Assembly: GCA_035606355.1 (NCBI GenBank)
Contig: DATNFO010000059.1
Span: 52,849 to 116,848, forward strand
DNA length: 64,000 nt
Direction: 5' to 3'
Source of the DNA: Sulfopaludibacter sp035606355
Lineage (GTDB): Bacteria; Acidobacteriota; Terriglobia; Bryobacterales; Bryobacteraceae
Positions 8,407 to 16,235 of the stretch are shown one piece after another (the stretch's first letter is position 1; each line of letters opens with the position of its first letter). Position numbers and translations under genes: made by a program. The notes beneath the pieces are model-generated. The model made no database searches, was not told the origin of the DNA, and saw only the letters and a list, made by a program, of their open reading frames with translations.

Positions 8407-9348
8407 ATGCAGTTGGGCCCCGCTTTTGTCACAGGTATCCTGGTTGTTTCCGCCATTGCTCCCGCCGCTGAAGACACTCCCACGTTTAAGACCGCCGCCA
8501 CACTCGTCAAAGTGGAGACGTATGTCTACGACCGCAAGACGAATGCGCCGATTGCCGGGCTGACGGCGGCGGATTTCGTGGTGCACGACGAAAGCGAGCC
8601 TCGCGACATCGCGTACTTCGGCGATGCTTCGGGGCCGCTCGACCTGGTGTTCCTCATGGACGTCAGCGGGAGTATGCGCGAGGTTGTGCCGGACATCGCC
8701 GCGGCGGCGGCCGGAGCGCTCGCGCACCTCGACCCTACCGATCGCGCGGCAGTGCTGGCATTCGGTAAACATACCGCGGTGGAGCAGCCGCTGACCGGCG
8801 ATCCGGACGCGGTGGTGCAGGGCCTACGGCGGATTCTGAACGCGAGGGTCGGGACCGATACGGATATCAATCAAGCGGTCTGGTCGGCGGCGGATTATCT
8901 GCATGGCGCGGCGGGGGCAGTGAATCGCGCGATCGTGGTGATGACGGATAACGAGCAGGTGACTGCCGTGCCGGATGCGCTCGTGGACGAGCAGTTGTTC
9001 GAGGCGGGGGCGGTGCTCGATGGATTGCTGGTGCGCGGTGCAGTTCCCATGCCGCACATCACACATCCGGGCATATTGCACTTCGCGGCGCGCACGGGCG
9101 GCGATGTGCTGGAGGGGTCGCATCCCGGCGCGCGGTTGGATGAGATGATCCGCCGCATCAAGGCTCGGTATGTGATCCACTTTAAGCCCGTGCGGACGGA
9201 CGCTTCCGGCGCGCGCAGAATTCGGGTGGAACTGACGCCCGAGGCTCGGCGGCGGTATCCGAACGCGGTGGTGCGGGCGCGGACGAGCTATTTTCCGAAC
9301 TCGAGGTATCAGCCGGTGGGCGCGGTGCTGGTGGCAGTCGCACGGTAG
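8407..9348 (+). CDS. Secreted VWFA-related protein (TIGR03436 type)
   Basis: 313 residues with an N-terminal signal peptide (hydrophobic 7-20, cut near A-P-A-A-E). A short beta-rich segment containing the family-typical pattern A-P-I-A-G-L-T-A-A-D-F-V-V-H-D follows. Then comes a von Willebrand A domain with an intact MIDAS start D-V-S-G-S-M (Asp85, Ser87, Ser89) and a T-D-N acidic loop. This architecture is abundant in Acidobacteria; function is unknown, probably metal-dependent protein binding outside the cell. The gene is divergent from the ABC operon. Its last ~10 codons and the following hairpins have been duplicated downstream (9494-9647). Confidence 0.85.
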   Translation: MQLGPAFVTGILVVSAIAPAAEDTPTFKTAATLVKVETYVYDRKTNAPIAGLTAADFVVHDESEPRDIAYFGDASGPLDLVFLMDVSGSMREVVPDIAAAAAGALAHLDPTDRAAVLAFGKHTAVEQPLTGDPDAVVQGLRRILNARVGTDTDINQAVWSAADYLHGAAGAVNRAIVVMTDNEQVTAVPDALVDEQLFEAGAVLDGLLVRGAVPMPHITHPGILHFAARTGGDVLEGSHPGARLDEMIRRIKARYVIHFKPVRTDASGARRIRVELTPEARRRYPNAVVRARTSYFPNSRYQPVGAVLVAVAR

Positions 9349-9360
9349 CGATCCTCGTGC

Positions 9361-9445
9361 CGACAGGAATCCTTCCTGTCGGGTCGCGCGGCGCGCGACT
9401 GCTCGACGGCGAGCTTCGCTCGCTGCAACCGGTCTGGAGACCGGT
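9361..9445. repeat. Array of four small-loop hairpins, copy 1
   Basis: Four perfect stems in 85 nt: 9361-9381 (9 bp, CGACAGGAA, loop TCC), 9383-9399 (7 bp, GTCGCGC, loop GGC), 9409-9423 (6 bp, GCGAGC, loop TTC) and 9428-9445 (8 bp, ACCGGTCT, loop GG). They begin 12 nt after the VWA stop codon. They could act as a terminator, an RNA 3' stabiliser or a REP-type element. Confidence 0.7.
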
Positions 9446-9538
9446 CGCTACTGGCCGCTGCATATACAATGATGTGGGTCTCGCGGGATTGGTCGCGGTG
9501 CTGGTGGCAGCCGCGGGGTAGCGGCCCTCGGCTCGTGC

Positions 9539-9623
9539 CGACAGAAATCCTTCCTGTCGGGTCGCGCGGCGCGCGACTGCTTGACTGCGAGCTTCGCTCG
9601 CTGCAACCGGTCTGGAGACCGGT
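9539..9623. repeat. Array of four small-loop hairpins, copy 2
   Basis: Same four stems as at 9361-9445: 9539-9559 (one A-C mismatch), 9561-9577, 9587-9601 and 9606-9623. It lies directly upstream of the FAD-dependent enzyme gene, so here it is in a leader or promoter position rather than behind a gene. Confidence 0.7.
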
Positions 9624-9636
9624 CGCTACTGGCGTA

Positions 9637-9642
9637 TACAAT
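9637..9642 (+). promoter_or_regulatory. TACAAT box just before the FAD enzyme start (possible leaderless promoter)
   Basis: TACAAT ends 6 nt before the GTG at 9649, with no Shine-Dalgarno in between. This spacing would place the transcript start at or next to the start codon. No convincing -35 element is visible because the upstream bases belong to the hairpin array. Confidence 0.35.
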
Positions 9643-9648
9643 GATGCG

Positions 9649-11148
9649 GTGCCACTAGACAGGGTTGTGCCGCGCGTTACCGTCGTCGGGGGTGGGCTCG
9701 CGGGACTGGTTGCGGCGCTGCGGCTGCGGCAGCGCGGATTTGACGTCACGGTGTATGAAGCGTCGGCGCGCGTGGGCGGAAAGGCCGGCGCGATGGTCTG
9801 GCCCGACCGCGACGGCGACCCCAACGATGAGCACGGCTACCACATCTTCCCCATGTGGTACCGCAACATCTGGAGCCTGGTGGAAGAGCTCGGCATCGGA
9901 TCGCACTTCCAGGATTGCACCGATTTTCTGCAGCTCCGCGCGGGCGAGTTTCCGAAGTTCACGATCTTTCGCAACATCACGTCGTGGCGGTATGTCTGGT
10001 TCAATTTGACCAGCGGCGTGCTGCCTGTGCCCGAGGCGTTCCTCTTCTTCTATTCGGCGCTGGACCTGATGAGCCAGCTCTATCGCTACCGCGAGAAGCT
10101 GGACCAGGTGACGGTCACGGGTTTTCTGCGCTCCCGCTTCTATCGCACCGATCTCATCGCCGACCAGTTTCAGGAACTGATGCTGAAGGGCATCTCCGTG
10201 CCGACCTATGAAGTTTCGGCGATGACCATGCGCAACGTGATGCGGTTCTGGGTGAAATCGCCGGAGCCGATGCATCGCATCCTGAAGGGGAGTTTGCAGG
10301 AGCAATGGATCGAGCCGATCCGCCGGCGATGCGAGGAGTTGGGTGTGCGCATCGAGACCCGTCATACGCTGCGGCGCATCGAAACGCAGGGCGGCCGCGT
10401 GGCGCGTTTGCATCTGAGGGATGCCGCGGGAGCGCCGCTAACGGTGGAACCCGAGACCGTGCTGCTGGCCATTCCGTTCGGCCGTGTTTGCGAACTGCTG
10501 GACGATTCGTTATTCGAAGCCGCGCCTCCGCTGGGGCAGATTCGCTACCTGGAGTCGCGGGCGATGGCGGCGTTCAACATCTACTGCAAGTGGCGGATTC
10601 CCGGCATGCCGCGCGAGCATGTGAATTTGCTGGATTCGACGTACGGCATTTCCTTCATCGACGTTTCGCAGAACTGGCCGGGTTATGAGGGCACGGTGTT
10701 GAACGCGATTGCTTCCGACTATACGGCGCTGGCGGGACTCTCCGACGCGGTGGCGACGGAGCATCTGATGGCCGATCTGCGACGCTATTTTCCGATCCTG
10801 ACAGCGGACGCGATCGACCGCATTGTTTTCCAAAGCCACGCGGATCAGCCGCTGTTCATGAATAACGTCGGAGGCTGGGCGTTTCGGCCCGAGGCGAAGA
10901 CGGCGCTCTCGAACCTTTATTTGTGCGGCGACTATTGCCGGTCGGCCATCGACCTGGTGTGCATGGAAGGCGCGGTCTCGACGGGGTTGCGCGCGGCGGA
11001 GGCAATCCGCGGGGATCTCCGGGTGGGAGATCCCATCGCGGTGCTGAAGCCGTTCGAATATCGGACGGCTCTGCTGGTGCTCGGACGGTACGCACTGCTG
11101 CCGGTGGCGGCGCTGGCGAAATTGGCGGCGCTGGTGAGCGGCCGGTAG
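9649..11148 (+). CDS. FAD-dependent desaturase/amine-oxidase family protein
   Basis: About 499 residues from GTG 9649 (GTG 9667 is an alternative). The N-terminal Rossmann fold shows V-V-G-G-G-L-A-G-L (dinucleotide-binding glycines 14-19), an acidic E at the end of the second strand (V-Y-E-A-S) and the R-V-G-G-K motif typical of phytoene-desaturase-like and hydroxysqualene-dehydroxylase-like enzymes. The C-terminus has the FAD-closing motif L-Y-L-C-G-D-Y. Membership suggests oxidation or dehydrogenation of an isoprenoid or similar lipid, but no terpenoid genes adjoin it, so the substrate is open. The open frame extends back to 9469 through the hairpin array, which is clearly not coding. Confidence 0.8.
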   Translation: MPLDRVVPRVTVVGGGLAGLVAALRLRQRGFDVTVYEASARVGGKAGAMVWPDRDGDPNDEHGYHIFPMWYRNIWSLVEELGIGSHFQDCTDFLQLRAGEFPKFTIFRNITSWRYVWFNLTSGVLPVPEAFLFFYSALDLMSQLYRYREKLDQVTVTGFLRSRFYRTDLIADQFQELMLKGISVPTYEVSAMTMRNVMRFWVKSPEPMHRILKGSLQEQWIEPIRRRCEELGVRIETRHTLRRIETQGGRVARLHLRDAAGAPLTVEPETVLLAIPFGRVCELLDDSLFEAAPPLGQIRYLESRAMAAFNIYCKWRIPGMPREHVNLLDSTYGISFIDVSQNWPGYEGTVLNAIASDYTALAGLSDAVATEHLMADLRRYFPILTADAIDRIVFQSHADQPLFMNNVGGWAFRPEAKTALSNLYLCGDYCRSAIDLVCMEGAVSTGLRAAEAIRGDLRVGDPIAVLKPFEYRTALLVLGRYALLPVAALAKLAALVSGR

Positions 11149-11164
11149 GGTCGGCCTTCCGGCA

Positions 11165-13546
11165 CTACTTACTTGAGTTCGCCGAGGGATCTCCCAGGTA
11201 CTTATGCAGGAAGGTCTCCATGCGGCCGAGGGTGTACATCCAGCGGCTATGGAGCAGGCTTTCGTGCACGTCGTCGGGGAATACGATCAGCTCGTAATTT
11301 ACGTCGCGCGCGCGGAGCAACTGCACGAGTCCGGTCATCTGCTGGAACGCCACGTTGCGATCGTCGTCACCCTGAATCAGGAGCACGGGCGATTTCCATC
11401 CGTCGATTGCGCCAATGGTCGACGACTTATAGCTCACCGATTCCGGATCGAGCGAGCTGCCCCAGAGGTGCACTCCGGCGAGGTCCACGCCCGCTTTGAA
11501 GATATCGGAATTGCGCGCGAGAGCTTGCGACGTCAGCACGCCGCCGTAGCTCAGTCCCCAGATGCCGATGCGGTTCGGGTCCACGTCTCCGCGGGTCTGC
11601 AGATACTTGCCGCCCGCGAGCACGTCCTGATACTCGGCATTGCCCGCCGCGCCGACATTCGGAGCGTTGCGGAAACTGCGGCCGTAGCCGACACCGCTGC
11701 GGTAATTGATCGACATCACGACATAGCCCTGATTCGCCAGCCATTCATTGATGCCGTACGCCCAGTGATAGAACTGCATGTAGTGATAGGCGGGCATCAT
11801 CTGCCGCACAGGGCCGCCGTGCACGAAGATGATGGCCGGGCGGCGTTCGCCGGGCTTGAGATCTTTCGGCAGGAAGAGCTGGTTGTGAATCTCCATGCCG
11901 TCGGCGGCCTTGGTCAGCACGATCTCCGGTTTCACGTGCTCCTCGATGGGGAAGCCGGGCCGCGAAGTCGGGAACACGATTTTCTGGGTTTCGACCGCGG
12001 CGGGTTCGGCAGACAGCTTCCAGACGCCCACGGACTGCGGCATCTTCCAGCTTGCGCTGAGAGTCGCCAGATATTTGCCCGAAGCCAGCGGCACAGGCGA
12101 GGTTTCGACGCCTTCGCCGGTGGTGATCTGCACCGGAGTGCCGCCGCTCACCGGCACGGCCCAGATGTGGCGCCGCTCGATGTCCTTGGCGTTGGTGCAG
12201 TAGTAGAACGTCTTTTCGTCGGCCGAAAACGCGATGGACGTTGCGTTTTCGATCATGCCGTCGGTGGTGGTCAGGAGCACGGGACGCGCCGAGGAATCCG
12301 TGATGTTGAGCGAATAGTAGCGATCCCATTCGTCCTGCGGAGCAGCCGGAGTTGCGGGGGGCTGCGCTTGCGGCGGAGCGGCGCCGCGACCTCCACGGCC
12401 GCCGCGGCCGCCGAATGCGTTCAGCGGGAACACCACATAGTTGCCGGCGAGGTGCGCCCCATTGATATTGCCGGCGATGCGGTCATTCGGCTCATTGTGC
12501 CAGACCTCTTGCGCTTCGCCGGTGGCTACGTCGGCCTTGTAGAAAGCAAGAGTGTAGCCGCCGCGGAAGGTGGCGCGCATCAGGCCGGGGGAGTTGTTGA
12601 CCACGGGAGCGGCCGCCGGAGCGGCGCCCTGTCCGCGACCCTGTGCCGCCGGGTTGCCGGTTTGCGCGTTGCGTCCGCCGCGTGCTCCGCGACCGCCGCC
12701 CTGCGCGCCTGCCGCGCCTTGGGCCGCCTGGAACGCCGGACCGTTCGGCAAGCCGAGCGCTCCCGAACCGCCCTGCGCCTGCTGTCCGAACGGGAGGCCC
12801 GGCCGCCGCATATAGATCAGGTGCTTGCTATCGGCCATCCACATCGGCGCCGTATCGAAGTCGACGCTGGGCGACATGTACTTCACGCTGTGCGAGGCCA
12901 CGTCATAGACCACGATGAAGCTGTGGTCGGTGCGCGTGCTGACGAACGCGATTTTCTTCCCGTCCGGCGACCATTTCGGGTTGCTCTGCACGCCCCACTC
13001 GGAGATGAACGCCCTTTCGCCGCGATCCACCTCGCTGGCCGGCTTCACGGGTGAGAGTTTGGCGCGGAAGATCTGGCCGTTCTTGACGAATAGAATCGAG
13101 CTGCCGTCGGGCGCCAGTTCCGGATTCGCCGTATCGACCACCCGCCACGCCGCGCCTCCGGAAGTCCTGGCTGCCCAGATCGCGTGCTCCGGGCCGTTCG
13201 GATCGGCGCTCGGGTTGGGCGACCAGCCCTCGCGATTCGGCTGCTCGCCGCGCAGGAAGATCACCGTGCTGCCGTCATCGGAGATCCTGACCTCGGACAT
13301 CATGATGCCATCGTCTTTGGTGAAGTTGCTCAGGCGCACGGGCGTAAACAGGGGCGCCGCCGCGGCATACGCATTGCGCTTACCCTCGGCGTAATCCACC
13401 CAAGCGATGCGGTCCGCCTTGCGGGCCGACACCAGTTCCTGGGGAGACGCCGGACTGAGAAATGCCTTGAACGAAGGGGCCTCGGCCGACGCCAGCGGCA
13501 AGCAGACCGCCAGCGAGAAAATCGATAAACGGGTCAAAACAGCCAT
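11165..13546 (-). CDS. Secreted S9-family prolyl oligopeptidase / dipeptidyl peptidase
   Basis: 793 residues from ATG 13546, which gives a clean signal peptide (L-S-I-F-S-L-A-V-C-L-P-L-A-S-A); the frame is open to 13627 but that part is not signal-like. A TolB/beta-propeller-type half is followed by an alpha/beta hydrolase domain. The nucleophile elbow is G-L-S-Y-G-G (Ser near 665), the acid is in Q-G-D-D-D-R-N-V (near 727) and the His is in D-D-V-H-E-S (near 757). Two low-complexity Gly/Ala/Gln/Arg-rich insertions interrupt the propeller (about 12350-12420 and 12570-12800 in the DNA). Likely an extracytoplasmic peptidase releasing peptides for uptake. Confidence 0.9.
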   Translation of the reverse strand: MAVLTRLSIFSLAVCLPLASAEAPSFKAFLSPASPQELVSARKADRIAWVDYAEGKRNAYAAAAPLFTPVRLSNFTKDDGIMMSEVRISDDGSTVIFLRGEQPNREGWSPNPSADPNGPEHAIWAARTSGGAAWRVVDTANPELAPDGSSILFVKNGQIFRAKLSPVKPASEVDRGERAFISEWGVQSNPKWSPDGKKIAFVSTRTDHSFIVVYDVASHSVKYMSPSVDFDTAPMWMADSKHLIYMRRPGLPFGQQAQGGSGALGLPNGPAFQAAQGAAGAQGGGRGARGGRNAQTGNPAAQGRGQGAAPAAAPVVNNSPGLMRATFRGGYTLAFYKADVATGEAQEVWHNEPNDRIAGNINGAHLAGNYVVFPLNAFGGRGGRGGRGAAPPQAQPPATPAAPQDEWDRYYSLNITDSSARPVLLTTTDGMIENATSIAFSADEKTFYYCTNAKDIERRHIWAVPVSGGTPVQITTGEGVETSPVPLASGKYLATLSASWKMPQSVGVWKLSAEPAAVETQKIVFPTSRPGFPIEEHVKPEIVLTKAADGMEIHNQLFLPKDLKPGERRPAIIFVHGGPVRQMMPAYHYMQFYHWAYGINEWLANQGYVVMSINYRSGVGYGRSFRNAPNVGAAGNAEYQDVLAGGKYLQTRGDVDPNRIGIWGLSYGGVLTSQALARNSDIFKAGVDLAGVHLWGSSLDPESVSYKSSTIGAIDGWKSPVLLIQGDDDRNVAFQQMTGLVQLLRARDVNYELIVFPDDVHESLLHSRWMYTLGRMETFLHKYLGDPSANSSK

Positions 13547-13618
13547 AGAGATAAGGTAGGACAGCCGGTTTCTTCTGTCCACCCCTAATTTCGGAGTGCA
13601 TCCCTCGTCACCATACTG

Positions 13619-14350
13619 ATGGCTCATACGTTCCCGGTCCTCCTCTTTGCTGCCGCAGCCGCATTTGCGCAGCCGCAGTTCGAAGTGGCTTCCGTCAAGC
13701 CTACGCCGAAAGAGGCGGGTCGTGGCGGCAACCCGTTCGACACCAACATCAAGGAAACGCCCGGCGGAGTCACCATGCGCGGCGTCACTCTAAAAGGCGC
13801 CATGGAGTGGGCCTACCACGTGTTCGCATACCAGATCACCGGTCCGGACTGGGTGGACTCGGACCGCTTCGAGATCGCCGCCAAAACTCCAGGGCCGGCG
13901 TCGGACGACGCGGTGCGCGCCATGACGCAGGCGCTGCTTGCGGATCAGTTCGGGCTGAAGTTCCACAGGCAGACGAAGGAGATGCAGGCGTACGTGCTCA
14001 GCGTCGGTCCGAACGGACCGAAGTTCAAGGCATCCACGGAAGAGGGCGAGGCCGACATTCAGCCGGATAAGAAGACCATGAGCATCACCGTGCGGAGGAT
14101 GCCGCTGGCGCAGATCATCGATCCGCTGTCGCGCATGTTTCAAGCGCCGGTGGTGGACGACACGGGGCTGACCGGCAAGTACGACGTTCAGTTGAACGTT
14201 GCGAAGTACGTGGCGAACGTGGGTCCCGATCGCGGGGTGGATCCGATTTCGATTATTCAGATGGCGCTCAAACAGGATCTGGGTCTCAAGCTGGAGCAGA
14301 AGAAGATGCCGGTGGATCTACTGGTGATCGATCACGCTCAAAAGCCGTAG
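13619..14350 (+). CDS. TIGR03435-type secreted protein
   Basis: 243 residues with a signal peptide ending near A-A-F-A-Q. The hallmark F-E-V-A-S-V-K-P-T-P follows directly, then W-A-Y-H-V-F and Q-I-T-G-P-D-W and, near the end, Q-D-L-G-L-K-L-E-Q-K-K and V-I-D-H-A. This family is expanded in Acidobacteria and has no known activity. It is divergent from the S9 peptidase with a 72-nt shared upstream region. A paralogue lies at 36268-37107. Confidence 0.88.
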   Translation: MAHTFPVLLFAAAAAFAQPQFEVASVKPTPKEAGRGGNPFDTNIKETPGGVTMRGVTLKGAMEWAYHVFAYQITGPDWVDSDRFEIAAKTPGPASDDAVRAMTQALLADQFGLKFHRQTKEMQAYVLSVGPNGPKFKASTEEGEADIQPDKKTMSITVRRMPLAQIIDPLSRMFQAPVVDDTGLTGKYDVQLNVAKYVANVGPDRGVDPISIIQMALKQDLGLKLEQKKMPVDLLVIDHAQKP

Positions 14351-14389
14351 GGCCTTGCCTTTCGCCATTTATTCGCCTATGCTGGAACC

Positions 14390-14683
14390 GTGCCCAGCTC
14401 CTGCCAAGTATCGTTCGACGACGGCGCCGGCATGACCCACACTGTGAAAGTGTCGGCCGGGTCGTTATACGAAGCCGCCGCGCTCGCTCTCGCCGAATTC
14501 AAGAAATCGGGCTTCGCGTTCACCGCCGTGGGACCCGGCACGCGGCTGCGGATCGCGGTGGAGGCTCCTACCACGACGCACGAATTGACGGTGGACCGGC
14601 TGCAATCCTGGCTGAACTCGAACGGCAAATCGCCGCGCGAGCAGGCGGTGAAGGTCGGGCTGCGGCAATTGCTCGGGCGGTGA
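14390..14683 (+). CDS. Small conserved-looking hypothetical protein
   Basis: 97 residues from GTG 14390, with no signal peptide or membrane helix. The amphipathic pattern (A-A-A-L-A-L-A-E-F-K-K-S-G-F, then strands and a C-terminal helix) suggests a compact alpha/beta domain. Codon usage looks like that of neighbours, with G/C in third positions. I do not recognise the family. It lies between the TIGR03435 and DUF2264 genes with gaps of 39 and 30 nt and could be cotranscribed. Confidence 0.6.
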   Translation: MPSSCQVSFDDGAGMTHTVKVSAGSLYEAAALALAEFKKSGFAFTAVGPGTRLRIAVEAPTTTHELTVDRLQSWLNSNGKSPREQAVKVGLRQLLGR

Positions 14684-14700
14684 CTGCCGCCGCAATGGAC

Positions 14701-14706
14701 TACAAT
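14701..14706 (+). promoter_or_regulatory. TACAAT box 7 nt before the DUF2264 gene
   Basis: TACAAT ends 7 nt upstream of the ATG at 14714 and there is no ribosome binding site in the gap. This suggests transcription starting at the start codon. A weak GTGACT -35-like hexamer lies at 14680-14685, with a short 15-nt spacer. Confidence 0.35.
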
Positions 14707-14713
14707 CCGCTTG

Positions 14714-15925
14714 ATGACGAACCGGCGGAATCTTCTGAAATGCCTGGCCGCACTGAGCACCGCGGCTCAAGCTCAACCGCAGAGCGAGAGCGACCGCGGC
14801 TATTCAATGGCGCTGCTAGCGCGCCTGGCGGAACCGGTGCTCGCCAACCTGGCGCGCGGGACTTTAAAACGGAACATGCCGGTAGAATGCGTCGCGGGCG
14901 CGGAGGCGGATCGCCGGAAATATACTTATCTGGAAGCGTTCGGCCGGCTACTGGCGGGCATCGCGCCGTGGTTGGAAGTGGCGCTGGAAGCGGGAACCGA
15001 GCGCGACGCGCAGCAGCGGTTGGCGAGTCTTGCGCGGGAGGCCCTACGGTCGGCGACGGATCCCAAGTCGCCGGATTTTCTCAATTACTCGGAGGGCGCG
15101 CAGCCGGTGGTGGACTGCGGATTTCTGTCGCAAGCGCTTCTTCGTGCGCCGAACGAGCTTTGGCGGAAGCTCGACCCGGCCGTGCAGCGAAACGTGGCGG
15201 CGGCACTGGCGTCCTCTCGCACAATTACGCCGGGTTACAACAACTGGCTGCTATTCAGCGCGATGGTGGAGACGGCGCTGGCGATGATGGGGGAGCGGTG
15301 GGACGCCATGAGGATCGATTACGCCGTCCGCAAGCACAACGAGTGGTACGTGGGCGACGGGATGTACGGCGATGGACCGCAGTTCCACTGGGATTATTAC
15401 AACAGCTTCGTCATTCAACCGATGCTGCTGGATACGCTGCGGAATATCAACGCGCTTAGCAGGCGCTGGGCCAGGTTTGAGGCAGATGCGGTGTCGCGAG
15501 CGAGGCGCTACGCAGCGATCCAGGAGAGACTGATCGGCCCTGACGGTTCGTTCCCGGCGATCGGCCGCTCGATTACGTATCGTTGCGGGGCGTTTCATCT
15601 GCTGGCACAGAGCGCCCTGCTAGGACAACTGCCGCCGCAAGTGACGCCCTCTCAAGTGCGCGGCGCGTTGACCGCCGCGATGCGCAAAGTTATGGACGCG
15701 CCGGGCACGTTCGATGAGTCTGGCTGGCTGCGGATCGGATTCTGCGGACATCAGCCGCACTTAGGCGAGAACTACATTTCGACGGGCAGCCTCTACCTTT
15801 GCTCGGTGGCGCTGCTGCCGCTGGGACTGAAGCCGGCGGATCCATATTGGGCGGCGCCGGCGGAAGAGTGGACGTCGCGGCGGATCTGGGCGGGAAAGGA
15901 TATGCCCGCGGATCACGCGATTTAG
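14714..15925 (+). CDS. DUF2264-type secreted protein
   Basis: 403 residues. The N-terminus has R-R-N-L-L-K-C-L-A-A-L followed by A-Q-A-Q-P, a Tat-like or Sec signal. The body shows Y-L-E-A-F-G-R-L-L-A-G-I-A-P-W-L, W-Y-V-G-D-G-M-Y-G-D-G-P-Q-F-H-W-D-Y-Y-N-S-F and F-P-A-I-G-R-S-I-T-Y-R, conserved blocks of DUF2264, an (alpha/alpha)6-type fold suspected to act on polysaccharides. A carbohydrate-related function is inference. The ATG at 14714 is preferred over the adjacent TTG at 14711. Confidence 0.85.
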   Translation: MTNRRNLLKCLAALSTAAQAQPQSESDRGYSMALLARLAEPVLANLARGTLKRNMPVECVAGAEADRRKYTYLEAFGRLLAGIAPWLEVALEAGTERDAQQRLASLAREALRSATDPKSPDFLNYSEGAQPVVDCGFLSQALLRAPNELWRKLDPAVQRNVAAALASSRTITPGYNNWLLFSAMVETALAMMGERWDAMRIDYAVRKHNEWYVGDGMYGDGPQFHWDYYNSFVIQPMLLDTLRNINALSRRWARFEADAVSRARRYAAIQERLIGPDGSFPAIGRSITYRCGAFHLLAQSALLGQLPPQVTPSQVRGALTAAMRKVMDAPGTFDESGWLRIGFCGHQPHLGENYISTGSLYLCSVALLPLGLKPADPYWAAPAEEWTSRRIWAGKDMPADHAI

Positions 15926-15938
15926 CCAGTAGAGTTCA

Positions 15939-15975
15939 CTATACGATGCAGTAAGTTCTGTAACGTGCCGTATAG
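15939..15975. other. Possible RNA hairpin after the DUF2264 gene
   Basis: CTATACG (15939-15945) and CGTATAG (15969-15975) are perfect inverted repeats, and inner bases (GCA/TGC, GT/AC) extend the stem with small bulges. No T-tract follows. The rest of the 310-nt gap 15926-16235 shows no gene; a GAGAGGAAA ribosome binding site lies just before 16236. Confidence 0.35.
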
Positions 15976-16235
15976 AGGACCTTAAGAATGCGGGAGCGGT
16001 TCGGCGTAGTCCGGCTGATCGATCCGCATTCCGCCAGAATAGCTACCGGTGTGCGGGGACATGCGTGACGCGCGCCCGCGGCGGGGTGCGTGATGGACAG
16101 GGAAGTTCTGCCCGGCGTTTCTCCCTCGAGTCTGCTTTGATAAGCCAAACGCCGCCGCTACGAGCGTTGTGGTACATTTGACCCAATCAGCATTAATTTG
16201 AGCCGTCAACGGGGCATTCACACGAGAGGAAATCT

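Larger units (their letters stand above)
9321..9647. repeat. Tandem duplication of VWA gene 3' end plus hairpin array
   Basis: Copy 1 (9321-9470) and copy 2 (9494-9642) are about 150 bp each, offset by 173 bp. Each starts with the last codons of the VWA gene including its TAG, continues through four hairpins and ends with TACAATGATG. Copy 2 has diverged by scattered substitutions. The linker between copies (about 9474-9500) also resembles the start of the downstream FAD gene at about 9693-9720, so the duplication seems mosaic. The interval 9349-9648 contains nothing else. Confidence 0.8.

Noticed and set aside
6837..8471. 544-residue plus-strand frame across the permease/ATPase junction
   Set aside because: Overlaps two strongly supported genes on the minus strand and has no recognisable domain.
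11149..11164. GGCCTTCCGGC as another member of the 3' hairpin family
   Set aside because: Only about three base pairs form around a TTCC loop; at best a degenerate remnant.
15939..16221. Two minus-strand frames of 69 and 79 residues in the gap before the Asp-box gene
   Set aside because: No ribosome binding site, no signal or domain, and the two overlap each other in different frames.
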